Origin: Diphasiastrum complanatum
Lineage: Eukaryota > Streptophyta > Lycopodiopsida > Lycopodiales > Lycopodiaceae
Length of the DNA: 64,000 nt
Direction of reading: 5' to 3'
Assembly (NCBI GenBank): GCA_029204225.1
Contig: CM055092.1
Span: 81,379,464 to 81,443,463 of the forward strand
Shown here: positions 45,108 to 56,819 of the stretch, piece after piece
Layout: every line of letters starts with the position of its first letter
How positions within the stretch are numbered: the stretch's first letter is position 1
Position numbers and translations under genes: made by a program
Notes under the pieces: generated by a model
The model's database searches: none
The model's input: the letters and a program-made list of their open reading frames with translations, nothing else
Told to the model about the DNA's origin: nothing

Positions 45108-46590
45108 CTCTCCTTTAATCTAAATATGCTTTGACTTTCAAACTTAGTTCTGGACAAAATTTTGCGTGTGCATCCAAGCTTAATGCTTTAGTAAAAGTAT
45201 TTGTTGTCATATCTTACGTTCGTCGACAGTACTGCAAGTCAACCTCTCTATCGATAACTTTGCTTCTAACATAGTGATACTTAATTTCAATGTGCTTACT
45301 CCTAGAATGGCATCTAGGGTTGGCTGATAAAGCAATAGAACTTATTACCAAATAAAGTTATCAGAGCATATTGATTTCGATTGATATCTGAAAGTAAGTT
45401 TCCCAACCATACTGCTTCATTTGTAGCTTGAGAGGCTGAGATATAGTCTGATTCAGTAGAAGATAGAGCAATAAAAGTTTGCTTGTGATTGTTTCATGAA
45501 ATAGGACCATTGTTGAGGAAGAATGTAAATTCAGAAGTGGATTTACGAGTGTCTACATCTCCTGTCCAACTTTCATCCAAATGACCACTAAGAATATTCC
45601 ATAACAAATGCAGAGTCCATAGTAGCTCAAAGATATCTCAAAACCCTAATAAGAGCCTATCAATGTGTAATACAAGGATTGGTCATAAACTGACTTAAGG
45701 AACTAACTGCAAAAGCTATTACATAAGAGATCCTATTATAATCTGATAGCGATACTCATGCATGTGCTCCTTCTCTTCCATTGTTCAGGGACAATGGTCC
45801 TTCGACATCTTGAGTCCTGGCTTCATTAGTGAGAGAGATAATTTGCAATTCATTAGATTATATCCGATTAAGACATTGTGAATGTATATTTGCTGAGTAA
45901 TGTAAATCAACTTTTGCTTTTTGTCTCCTTGGATTTGAATACCTAGACAGTAATGAGCTTCACCCAGATCGGTCATGTCAAATTTGTTGTTGAAAAGCAA
46001 TGCGTCGTCTACATACAAAGTGATGATATTAAAAGAATGTTGCCTTGACTTGAAGTAGACATTCAAATCTGAAGTGCTTCGTTTATAGCCGTGATCGATA
46101 AGCAAAGTATTGATCCTTTGAAACCATGCTTGAGCAGATTGCTTCAAGCCATAAACTGCATGATGGAGTTTACGAACATGATTGTGCTTACCTTCGATAT
46201 TCCAACCTATAGATTGAACCATGTAAATGTCCTCTTCAATAACTCCATTAAGATATGTTGTCTATACATCCATTTGATGTATTTCCAAATCTGCTACAGC
46301 AACAAATGACAATAGAATTTTGAAAGAAAAATGTTTAACAACTAGACTGAAGGTCTCAGTGTAGTCAACATTGTGTACCTAAGAAAATCCTCTAGTGACA
46401 AGTCAAGTCTTTCTTCAATCGATACTTTCAACTACCTTGTACTTGATTTTGAATAACCATTTGCAATCAACTACATTTTTGCTGGCAGGTAATTCGACAA
46501 TAGTCTAAGTCTAGTTCTTGATAAGAGATGAATACTCTATATCCATAGCTTCTTTCCATAGATTGGAATCGGCTGACTAAGTGCTTGTTC
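45108..46590 (-). pseudogene. Copia reverse transcriptase/RNase H, same family as the LTR
   Basis: On the minus strand 46590-46240 has broken frames with the RT entry (ELPASKNV, CKWLFKIKY). 46222-45785 is a 145-codon frame with LHHAVYGLKQSAQAWFQRIN and the intact catalytic box TLYVDDALLF, then CLGIQIQ and YITQQIYI. 45780-45120 contains RNase H pieces, including TKHIEIKYH-type sequence near 45290. It ends at the polypurine tract of the 44.2-kb LTR. Gag, protease and integrase are missing beyond 46590. Confidence 0.85.
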
Positions 46591-46979
46591 GTTGATAGTC
46601 ATCGACTCTTGTTAGTTCATGTTTCATGTTGTTAGTTTCATTTTCATAGGTTTGAGGCTTACAAGAATTGATGTTGCTTATAAGAAGTGTGAGAGAGAGA
46701 GAGCGAGAGTGTGTATAGATTTTCCCAAGAGTGGATAATCTACGGAATTGACTTAGAGTAGGTGGGTCTATTGACTGTATAGTGGCCCTTGTTCCGAGGT
46801 TTGCTGTTCCGAAGAACAATAGTATCATTTCTGATGTTTTTTTTGTTGAACTTGCAATTTTGAGTTGCTTTTTTAGTTGCAATTTTGAGTTGTTTTCTTT
46901 GTTGAACTTGGAATTTTGAGTACTTGTATATGTGTTTGGTAGAGTATATATCAGGAGATAGAGAATGAGAGAAGAAAGA
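46591..46979. other. No gene; repeats of gttgaacttg(c/g)aattttgag
   Basis: A short tandem-like repeat of about 35 bp around 46840-46925 (cttgcaattttgagttgctt, caattttgagttgttttctt, cttggaattttgagtacttg). A (GA)n patch lies at 46690-46703. No coding frame is supported. Confidence 0.45.
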
Positions 46980-47300
46980 AAATGAGAGAGAGAGAGAGAG
47001 AGAGATCATGAGAGAGCTAAAGGTAATCAAAACTCCCAATACTAGGAAGGTGTGTGGCCCTTGTTTTCTTCCATTAAAGACGTGGTTCAAATGTTTCTTG
47101 TTGGAAGTTCCACAAGAAAGCCCAAACACCGCATGTAGGGAGCATGTGGTGACATTCTAGAAACGGATATAATCGTATGGTTCGGGAGTTTTTATTAGCA
47201 CTCTATAATATTCTCTTTTTTTTTTCTTCGTGTGTGTGTGTGTGTGTGTGTGTGTTTCATGCTACTAGTTTACGCTATGTTATATATTAGTTTATGTTTC
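46980..47300 (+). repeat. Dispersed repeat R, copy 4, with (GA)n head
   Basis: A (GA)n tract at about 46985-47006 is followed by atcatgagagagctaaaggt and the R core (gcatgtagggagcatgtggt, gatataatcgtatggttcgg), then (GT)n at 47229-47255. The order is identical to copies 2 and 3, 30 kb away. It is again followed by an S element. Confidence 0.8.
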
Positions 47301-47399
47301 ATGCTTTTGTTCTCAAATCTTAACATATCATGGTTATAGAGTTTAGTTTACTTTTATTGCTCTTAGTTTAGGTTTCAATCATATTTAGTATGTGTGAGA

Positions 47400-48320
47400 G
47401 AGAGATACCGAATCAAAGGTATGGGGACAATATCAGTAGATAAATACATTTTCATCCATATATAACAATAAACCCTAAACTTTAAACAGCAATAATGAGA
47501 CCCTAAACTTTGATAAACCGGTGGGAAATAAAATAAAGAATTAAACCATGAGGGCAAATTAGGACATACAATGAATTCTTGGAATATTAATGATTAACCA
47601 AATACATTAAGGATGCACGATATGCGGGCTCACTAGCACTAGAATCGAGTTGTATGGGCCAATTGGGTGTTTCATCTAGCTATGATGCCACCAAAGAGGC
47701 ACCAAAGAGACTGATGGTGTGCAAGCCATTCGCGTCCTTGAACTTGATGGTTCACAACGTTAACATCAACGAGAGAAAAGGTTACAGCTACTTCAAACTT
47801 AATAATTATATTTGTTTGTTTAGATTTAAACAAGTATCAATGTTTTACGGATGAAGACCTTTTCTATTGTAGATCTTCCTCTGTCACATGTTGACACTTG
47901 TTTGAATTCAAATAAACCACATGCAACCACTTAGATTTATTAAGTTCAAAGTAGCAACATCATTCTCTCTTTGATTTCGCTAAGCATCATATTCAAGGAC
48001 TGCTAATGGCTCACACAGCATTTTGTTGACCTTACCGTGGCCCTCTTTTGTGGCATTATAGAAGAAATACACAATCATTGCATACAAGTCACTTGTAGGG
48101 CCAATGAGCACCTATTACAGTGTAGTCCTCAATGTGGATTAATTTGGACATCATTAATATTCCAATCATTAATAAATGCACCCTTCATTTCCCTCATAGT
48201 TTTGGCGTTGTTCATTTTTCTCACTGTTTTATGGAAGTTACGAACCCCCGTCTTGTTTGAACTTGAAATGTTAGTTAGCAGACAACATATGTATTGGTAT
48301 TGACATCGCAACAACTAGGA
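47400..48320. mobile_element. Long inverted-repeat (fold-back) element S, copy 3
   Basis: This is the best-preserved copy. Left arm 47690-47847 (caccaaagagactgatggtg ... acttcaaacttaataatta) and right arm 47888-48025 (acacttgtttgaattcaaat ... attcaaggactgctaatggc) are inverted complements separated by about 40 bp. Flanks 47400-47690 and 48050-48320 match those of copy 1, so the mobile or duplicated unit is about 0.9 kb. It encodes no protein. The arms are long enough to form a stable cruciform or a double-stranded transcript. Confidence 0.72.
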
Positions 48321-48420
48321 GTCAGTATACAGAAAAGTATTACAATGAATATAAAAGTAAAAAATGAATGCAATTATGTTCAATCATAAATCATTCTCGT
48401 CATCACACAAGCCTTTACAT

Positions 48421-48421
<1 letters not shown>

Positions 48422-48493
<72 letters not shown>
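48422..48493 (+). repeat. (GA)n microsatellite
   Basis: A pure run of about 36 GA units. It lies just right of element S copy 3, as the array at 17251-17299 lies right of copy 1, so the array belongs to the composite unit. Open frames through it on both strands are artefacts. Confidence 0.95.
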
Positions 48494-48496
<3 letters not shown>

Positions 48497-48996
48497 AAGG
48501 GAAGCTCCCTAAGATCCTATTTACAAGACAAAACACACTATGGAGCAACCACCCAACCAAGTAGAAGCAACCAATCAACTCTAGAAGCTTCACCCCCAAG
48601 CCAAGGAATAAGAAGCATGAAGGTAGAGTGAAACCCTAGCAATGAATCAATGACCACAATGAGGAGTACGGCAAGTTTGGCCTCAATATATAGAGCCAAA
48701 AGCAACTTGGGCACATAGCCATGCGTAGTCTTAAGTTCCTTATATATAGATTCACCTAGAATAGAGTCCTAAGCATGGACCAACTATTCATAGAATTGCT
48801 ATTGATAACTCTACACATTCATACACTATACCTTGTCTAAACTCCATTTAGTGTGTTCTGGGCCTCACAAGGATATTAGTTACTTTCGGGTCACATCCAG
48901 TATGAAGTGGCATAACTAACAACTTGATTTACTGGAGTACAGTGTATCTAAGACTAAGAGTATACTAAATCCTACTTGCTGGTCATGGAGATGACA
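48494..48996 (-). repeat. Candidate gypsy-type 3' LTR with polypurine tract
   Basis: The minus strand has a purine tract aaggagggaagaa (49009-48997) followed by tgtcatc at 48996. This is the classical junction of polypurine tract and LTR start in plant gypsy elements. About 300 bp on, a ctatatattgag box (about 48700-48688) would be the promoter. No second LTR was found, so the right-to-left extent and the (GA)n end are tentative. Confidence 0.45.
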
Positions 48997-49009
48997 TTCT
49001 TCCCTCCTT

Positions 49010-52000
49010 AAACTGCTTCAAGCTCACTAAACAAGAAAGAATAACAAGAACAGTTCTTTTAACTCTCAATATCAACCTAGAAAATCATTATCCTTATGTT
49101 ACTTTTCACATCAAACAAGTACTTAGAGGTAATCCTATTTTCCAAGTGATAATTTCTACTTTGGAGTACAACTCAGGTTTGAAAAGTAAACTAAGCGATA
49201 AATTTCCCATCTGGGTTATATTCACCACAAGTTATTAACATCACCTTCATGTAAAGCACTTACATAAAACACTGAGTGAAACAACCTAACTTAAGAGATT
49301 AAAGTTAAAGAAATAATAAAATGATTATAATTACAGTATGAAATTATCCACAACTATGACAGATAATCCATTAGCTTTCAAGTACACATATCCTTAGAAT
49401 CCGAATTCTAAGTTATGATGATTCATTCAATTAGAATCTCTGGGAGAATCATTAAGATATAGAATGATTGAAACTCAACTTTGAGTATTCGAGATACTCT
49501 TTTGAGTTAAATGCTCCTGTTTCTAGCACGAAATGCAAGAAAATAACATTCATTCATCTTAATATACTTGTTTGTCTCCTATGATAACTGGAGATCCAAT
49601 CAAATGAAGAACTGTACTCAAGCATCTGTAGACCATAAACTGTACCAGAATAACATCCACTAGATAAATTAAATTCTCCATAATTAGAATACTTATCTTG
49701 TGAGAATATATATGAGATCCATAGATTCTCAAATAAAATATTGGAGTAGAGAGATTCAAAACATTGATCTGAATTTTTACTTAAATAATAGATCAAGAAT
49801 TACTCATCACACTTAAGAATCATCAATTCTCAATAATCCTCTGACAATAATTAAGTACCTATTTATGATCCACCAACCATAAATATTTAGATTCATATGA
49901 TTCGTCAATCATAATTTTCTGGAATCCAAAATTATACTTAATCATTTATAGAATACTGGAGTATATGTCCAACATAAATTAGGAAAAGTAAGAGTCATTC
50001 CAAAATATTTCCATTAAGAAAATACTGGATTTAGGAATACTTCCAAAACATGATTCTTTAACTGAAGTGCAAGATTCAAGCCAAAATGACAATCATCTTC
50101 AACTACAAAAAACTTAAGATTACAATCCAGAATCACATCTAGACTTCCAAAGTCCTACTGAAAATCAAATCAGTTATTATTCTTGGATTCATTATGATTC
50201 GTTATCCAATTGAGCGCTATAGGATACAATCACTAATGAGCTAAGTCTATTCCTTAACTAAAGAATACTCTCTTCCAAGAATACTGTATATCCCATGTAC
50301 ATAATTTTAACTGATGAACCCAAATGATTCACTAATCATGTATCTTACAAGCTATATAATTCAAAACCATCAGTTCCTGGTGAAACCACATCACACTGAT
50401 CGTTTTACCAATTAACTTCATCCTGGAGTAATCAACTCCTCGAGTTAATTGCCAATGATTCAGAAATCTCAAATGTCTAGGTGAAGAATAACACCACATT
50501 TAGATCCTTACCCAAATAATTTATAAGTTAGTCCATAAATCTTCCATACAAAGATTTGTTGACTCTGCAAGTATATATCAAAACAATACTTGATCACATG
50601 TTCATGTTCACCTACTAGGTTAAGTGCACCAGATAACCTTTGTAACTAGGATTACACAATAGATTCATAAAGATTAATGGTGCACATACGTGAATAATCT
50701 CACTATGATTTAGTACATAAACACAATCTTATCTAGCAGATTCCTCCAGAACTCACATATGTTACTCACATATCTCACTGAGATCTTGTAACTCAGCCAC
50801 AAAAGATTTTTTATTCCTCGTGAGTAAATAACATATCCGGGAAATCTCTAAGATGAATAAAATTCACTCTCAGTAGTTTTCCGATCCAATTTTTTTCAAT
50901 AGCATATTTTCTTCCACTCAAACAACCTCTCTCTGATCCTAGTACTAAAACTAACTTTTAAGTTGTTCAAATACAAAACTCTCAGACTTAACTTCTGATC
51001 AAACTTACTTTTATTCCAATCGAAATGGAATTAGTAACCTTGGACCCTTTTACTGAACTACTTATCGATATTGATTCAATTATCAACAATCCCTAAAGAA
51101 TGTCTTTTATTCAAAAAGTTCCAATAACCAAAGTTGGTTTCAATCTATACCACAACTGGTTCTTTTCCGAAAACTATGCAACCCACAGATTCCCAAATAG
51201 AAATTTATCCCCTCCTAGAATTTTCTTTCCAAAATTATTGATGTCTCATACTATCAACTTTTCCTTCCAAAAAACCCTTAACTATCTTATCTGATATTCT
51301 AGAGATCCATTGATCATCTAGCTGTCCTATAATCATTTTAGGATATTATCTCTCGTTTCCAAACACTAGAGAATCCATTTATTTGGATGACTGGCATGCC
51401 TATCAGATGGATACCACAAATCCACATCGTACCTTGTGATCTAAGCAGAAGAATTAACATGGTTAAATATTACATCCTGATCCTTTTTGGTTAATGATAA
51501 ACTTCAAAACCCTACTGATGCATCATATATAGGGACAAGCTTCTGTCAACTAACAGATCCAATATAATGCACGTATCAGATTCCACTTCTAACATCACAA
51601 TTGACATCCAAAACTGTGGATAACTCAATGGTTACAAAGATATCAGTTATGGATTCAACTAAATGAATTCTAACCAAGAAATTAATAATCAGTATCAAGC
51701 AATTATTTACTAGGATTTACCTAAAATTCTAACTGCAAAATACATTTCCCATTCACACTTACTACCTCTGGTGTCCACTCTTCTTTCCTCCTTAGAATTT
51801 TCAGTTCCCTAAAAATCTATTTCATCTAAGGTACCAAGAAGACGTAACGACATTAGTAAATGTTTAAAAACTAATTACTGTAAAAAACATTTGAAACAAT
51901 TTCATTTATGTCCTATACTTGGGCTGAATATCTGATATATCAAAAATCATTTACTAGTATGTGAAATAATACTAGTTTGATCTTTTGAATATAATTCACC

Positions 52001-53060
52001 ATAGGATTTTACTGGAAATGAAATCAGTTATGTAATTCCTATTATTACAAATTTTCCAATAAAATTGGACTGTTTTTTCTTTTTATTGACTGGTTTGGCA
52101 TTACTCCGTTAATATTGACAAAACCTATCCAAACACAGAATATGAAATTACATGAATGGAAATCCCACCAATAGCATTTTAGTAATTCTTGAACCGTATC
52201 CTGTCAGATTTACTGTCTAGATAAAAAATACTATTGCCACTGATCCAACCTGGTCATTTCATATTGTTTGACGATTTTAGTTCAAATTTCACGAGTATCT
52301 TGCACAAGCGTTCACTTGACTGATTTCTAGAGATCAACATCAATTAGAAAACTATCATACAAGTAACTAATTTCAAATTTTAACCAAATTTAATTTCAAC
52401 AAAAAAAGAAAAATTTCAAATTTTAACTTTCAATCTGGGAGTTCCCAACTCCAAAACTTAAAAAAATGACAGTACAGTATAAACTGTCGTCAATTTCATT
52501 GTGGTTCCTTCTGTCAATTTTAACTTATCTATCACCGAGAAATAATTTAGACTTAGTGAAAACACTGTGACCAATTCTGACTGATAGACCTAGTTTAATC
52601 AATTCACTAATCTAAACCGATTCCATAGATAACGCTAAAATGACCGAAATTTAAATTTTTCGAAAAACTGAATTTTTGCTTTATTTCACGTAATTTGAAA
52701 ATTCTGACGAAAATACTTTTAGTACAAAAGGCAATCGAAATCGGAAAAATCAAAAGACTATCTGATTCCTAATGTTACTAACCCAATGTCAAACTCGCAT
52801 GCAAAGCACATTACATCAGTCACTTTTCTTGACATTATTTTGTGTTTCATTTTGTTTTTTTTTAAATTTTTTAATGTTTTTTCTAGTTTTTTGTTTTTTT
52901 GAGATTCTTTATATGAAATGGTGTTTTTTTAGATTGTTTTTACCATTCTAATCTTATTTGTCATTTTTTATGCTTGTATTTTGGTTTTCTTAAGTTTATT
53001 TTTTGATCTTTTATAATATTTTGATCTCTTTTGGTTTTTTTGATTTTCATGTTTTTTCCC
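49010..53060. other. Four kb without a recognisable gene
   Basis: AT-rich, moderately complex sequence. The longest frames are about 60-80 codons, without motifs. There are no simple-sequence arrays and no repeat that I recognise elsewhere in the window. If the LTR at 48494-48996 is real, part of this could be the internal region of a non-autonomous gypsy-type element. T-rich tracts begin near 52840. Confidence 0.5.
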
Positions 53061-53555
53061 CTACTTTTGTATTAGCAAGTTCATGGAAGGGATGAGGAGA
53101 AAGGAGAGCACAGTTGAAACACTTAATAATCCCATAAGCATTTAGTGCAACATTGACACTTTCCAATCTATATATACACTCTTGAACTAGTGGATTCCGC
53201 AAAAATTTGGAGCATAAATTTTGTAAAATGGTCCTCCAAAAATGGAGATTTTGGGTCTTCTTGAGATCTTATGTTCTCATGACACGTGGCATCCAATTTG
53301 CCCCATAAGTATTTATGAGATTTGGGAATGGTAAAAAAACATAAATAAAACTCCCCTACAATGATAATTTACATTGTCTTTTGAAATTTTTAACCTTTCA
53401 TATAACAGAGCTACTTACTTCAGATTTTCTTTCCTCCAATTTTTGTGCTAATACGATATGGTAAATAATTTTTTGCATTTCTCATGGTTTTTTAAGTTAA
53501 ATCTAATTTTGAGTTAAATAATGTTAATGTATACATATAATATATATAAATTTAT
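53061..53555. other. No gene; AT-rich lead into GC block
   Basis: AT-rich sequence with no coding frame. Short stretches such as catataatatatataaattt (53534-53553) precede the GC-rich tracts. There is nothing else to report. Confidence 0.4.
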
Positions 53556-53559
53556 CTCC

Positions 53560-53875
53560 CCCCCGCACACCCACCGTTGAGTGTGGGCGCGGGGGGAGCA
53601 CAATTTAAAAAAGAAGTTTTTTTTAATGGGTTTTAATTATTGATAAATTAAATTTTAAATTGATCCCCCCCGCCCGGCCACCCGCCGCGGCGAGTGGTCG
53701 TAGAGGGGAGGGGGGCGGGATAAATTAAAAATTTCATTTACTGCGGCGGGTGGGCAGAGAGGGGAAAAATTAAAAAAAACGGCGGGTGGGGGGGTCTAGA
53801 AATTTAAAATAAAAATATTTTTTTTTAATTCCAACCCCCACCCGCCTAGGCTGGTGGGCGGGGGAGGGGAATATA
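53560..53875. repeat. Cluster of C-run/G-run fold-back tracts
   Basis: Four modules (about 53560-53600, 53662-53720, 53738-53796, 53834-53872) combine C-runs and/or G-runs, several capable of imperfect fold-back (for example cccccgcacaccc with gtgtgggcgcgggg). They are separated by pure A/T tracts of 40-60 bp. Recurrent motifs are ggcgggtggg and cacccgcc. The G-runs (gaggggaggggggcggg, cgggtgggggg) could form quadruplexes. No gene. The module origin is unknown. Confidence 0.75.
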
Positions 53876-53879
53876 AAAA

Positions 53880-54245
53880 AAATTCCAAAAATTTGAGTTG
53901 TCCAAAATTTGAGTCTTTTCAGAAATTGTCGCGAGGCCTGCCTTCTTTTCAAGAAATTTTTGCAAAAAATTTCGTGATGCCTGCCTTCGGAAAAATTTCA
54001 TGCAGACATCGCAAAATTTTCGCGAAGGCATCGCGCTCAAAAATTTTGCGAAGCCTGCCTTCTCGAGAACTTATCGAAGCCTGCCTTCGCGAAATTTTTG
54101 CAAAGCCCGCCTGCGCGCAAGATTTCTGCAAATCGCGCGCGAATTTTTTGCGAAGGCATCGTGAAATTTTGAGAGCAATGCCATCGCACAATTTTCGCGA
54201 AGGCATCTCACGCGAAGATTTTGTGAATCGCGCAAGAAAATATTT
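53880..54245. repeat. Palindromic minisatellite (gcctgccttc / gcgaaggcatc units)
   Basis: Degenerate units of 30-40 bp alternate gcctgccttc with its near-complement gcgaaggcatcgc, linked by aaattttt/aaaatttt cores and cgcg steps. Examples are at 53936, 53971, 54019, 54052, 54077 and 54149. Because few stops arise in this composition, open frames exist on both strands. One, on the plus strand from 53854 to 54471, would give repeated REIFAK/REI-type residues, but it runs on into antisense Copia sequence and I do not regard it as a gene. Confidence 0.75.
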
Positions 54246-54365
54246 AGAAATTTTACGTGTGGAATCGGCATATATTTGTTACAAGACAAAAGTATATGTA
54301 AAAGAGCCCAACCTTCCTAAAATTCCTCTTGATATTAATGGTTTTAGTTTTCAAAAATCACTTGC

Positions 54366-54790
54366 CATCCGCAATAACTTTGAACTTTTGGTTCACATCC
54401 TTCACAAAGCAACGATCATGAGCGAATTCTACTTTCCACTTTTGATCAGTAATGACTCCAACAGAAAGTAGATTTTTCTTCAAACCTAGTACGTAAAGTA
54501 CCTCCCTGATCATCTTGCTTTTGCCATCAGGTAGTTGGATTGAAATGATGCCTATCCCCTTAATCTTGCACACCTTGCCATTTGCTTGTGAAACGGACGT
54601 TCCATTATCCAATACTTTCATGCTACTGAACCAATTCTTGTTACCTGTCATGTGTCTTGTGGCTCCCGAGTCAATATACCACACTTGATTATCTTGATTA
54701 GATGACAATGCAGATATGAAGATGCTAGAGTCCAAAGGCATGTGCCTCCCGAACATGATATCTTGGTGCTCCCTAGCATGGAGAAAGTAG
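54366..54790 (-). pseudogene. Copia protease/pre-integrase fragment
   Basis: The minus strand carries WYIDSGATRHMTGNKNWFSS with an intact DSG triad, then ISQLPDGKS-type protease core, LYVLGLKKNLLSVGVITDQ and ahdRCFVKDVNQKF. It is nearly the same sequence as 63583-63930 on the minus strand and related to the plus-strand copy at 25565-25770. It is truncated at both ends: by the minisatellite side at 54366, and near 54720-54790, where it passes into unrelated sequence before the segmental duplication. Confidence 0.88.
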
Positions 54791-54861
54791 CAAAATGGCT
54801 CCAATTTTTTGAACCACTAAACGTCCAGCACATGTGATACAATTATCAACATTTTTTCTAT

Positions 54862-55478
54862 TTATGTTATTCATGTAAAATCGATATGTTCATATTAAAA
54901 ATATTGTCAATAAGTTTTCTAATTCATTTAATGCATTCTTTGATAGCACTTTTATTAGTTGTACATTCATGCAAAAGAGTATCAAAGACATGTCATCCAA
55001 CCTAGACACCTCATTCATTTTCTTCTCTACATGTGGAGTAGCTTTTCCACCAGCAACTTTGTTGTTGCTCTTACCCATGTCATTGCAATCAAATTAAGAG
55101 CCTCTATACTCACTTGTGTTCCGTAATCATCTATCATTTGTTTTTATCATTTTTGTTCCTCTATCATCTATCATTTGTGTTCCTTAATCATCTATCATTT
55201 GTTTTTATCATGTCAAAGCATTTTATTAGAAGTGTAATTCACTAAGATTGTAGGAAAAAAACATTTCTATACATGCCACCTTCCAATAGTTTCTTAGTGT
55301 ACAATTACTACTTTTCCAAGTTTGTGTGTGCCTACCCCCCTCCATGAACAACATTTAGATTCATACTTTGCACACTTTTACTTCTGATTTCAATGATAGC
55401 CACACACTTAAGTAATGACTCTCGTCATGATGATGACCAACATCTCTAACAAGAGGTTCACCTTCATATTGGAGGCTT
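54862..55478 (+). repeat. Segmental duplication, copy 2, left part
   Basis: Colinear with 2740-3250. The minus-strand frame 55078-54890 (MGKSNNKVAGGKATPHVEKK ...) is shared with a broken version in copy 1; its function is unknown. A short tandem repeat of catctatcatttgt(g/t)tt occurs at 55129-55205. The block ends at the LTR element; its continuation is at 60700-63037. Confidence 0.85.
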
Positions 55479-56722
55479 TGTTGTAAAGCTACCTTTACAA
55501 GCTTTACTTCTGGCGCCATCGGTGCCAGCTATGTCCCCGGCGCCAGCAGTGCCCCTGCTGCTCCCGGCGCCAACGGCGCCGGCGCTCCTCCCGGCGCCAC
55601 TGTGACCAGAATCTAGCCGGCGCCAAGTTCCTATGGCTGAAAATCTTTAATCGGTTCTAGCGGAGTCCAGAGAGCTCAGATCGATGTGCAATCACCTCAC
55701 ACGATCTAGGCATGGTTAAAGAAAGCCCGGGATCAATAAAATCTAGAGAGAGAAAATGACTTTCTAGAAAGAGAAAATCCTAGAGAGAGAAAAACGTGCT
55801 TTACCAACTTGGGTAGAGTGCTTGGTATGAGGGGGGGTGCCGAATCACACCAATACTATAGGGGAGTGCGGGTTGCGACTCACGACGAGCTCAAACCAAG
55901 TCTCAGCCTCCCTTGCTGGAATGTTGTCATGGCTCTCGCCTTGGCATGCTAGCGCCCCGGAGACTAGGGTCGGTCACACACTTGAAATGTAACCTTCTCA
56001 GATTTATCAATAAAGTGGGATTTTTCTCAAACTGACTCTGATTACCTTCTGGGTTTCAGTGTTCGGTAAAAGCGCCAATTGTAAGGCCGCTTTCAAAATT
56101 TTTTACTTGGCACATAGCCGAGGGTCGTATCCCGGGACGCCAGCGATATGCCGTGGGGACCATTCGGTCCGTGGCGCCAGCGGTATGCTGTCGGGACCAT
56201 TTGGTCCAGGAACTAGTTGTTTCCATATCTGTCGCGGCTTGTGGTTCTGAGTGTTCCTTGCATGAACGTGAATGGGTTAAGCTCTTGGGGAACGGGTTCT
56301 AACCTGTCGGCTGAGTTGGATGGCTTGCTTGGGTGGATGTTATCTGTTTATGGCTGTCCAGTTTGGCGTGGCGCCAGGTTGGCTTCCAGTGCTCGTGACG
56401 AAGCTTTCAGTTGGTTAAGTCTGATGTAAGTCAGACCGCTTGCTTGGAATGGATGTTACTCGTTTGTAACGAAGCTTCGAGTTGGTTAAGTTTGATGTAT
56501 GTCAGGCGGCTTGCTTGGAGGGAAGTCACCCACATCGGGACCTCCGATCTGGCATGGCGCCAGGTTGGATCTCAATGTTGGTTTTCGGAACTTCAAGTTG
56601 GATAAGTCTGATCGTTGTTGGCGAGTTAGCTGCTTGTATGTCAAGTGGGTTTGGATGGCAAGAGTTGAAGGCTAGGAAGCTAAGTCGTGGTTCCCGGCTC
56701 CCTTTGGGATGCCTGCGCTACA
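55479..56722 (+). repeat. 5' LTR of the non-autonomous element
   Basis: The first 150 bp holds about eight ggcgcc hexamers in a CpG-rich stretch (55514-55640). An aataaa follows at 55993-55998 (atcaataaagtgggattttt). The LTR ends with tgcgctaca. Frames inside it (for example 56217-56429) recur in the 3' LTR and are not genes. Confidence 0.95.
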
Positions 56723-56724
56723 TG

Positions 56725-56737
56725 TGGTATCAAAGCC
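56725..56737 (+). other. Primer-binding site
   Basis: tggtatcaaagcc, two bases after the LTR end. It is complementary to the 3' end of initiator tRNA-Met with one mismatch to tggtatcagagcc. This sets the plus orientation of the element. Confidence 0.85.
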
Positions 56738-56819
56738 GACTGGCCAGTCAGCTATGCGGATCTCACAGAAATGGCCACGGTTTGGGGTTCATCAAGACAA
56801 CTGTTGTGGAAGGTGCTGC

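Noticed and set aside
48368-48631. Arg-Glu repeat frame (and Leu-Ser on the other strand)
   Set aside because: Same artefact of the (GA)n array at 48422-48493.
53854-54471. 205-codon frame through the palindromic minisatellite
   Set aside because: Stop-poor repeat composition opens several frames on both strands, and the C-terminal third is antisense Copia protease. No independent support for a gene.
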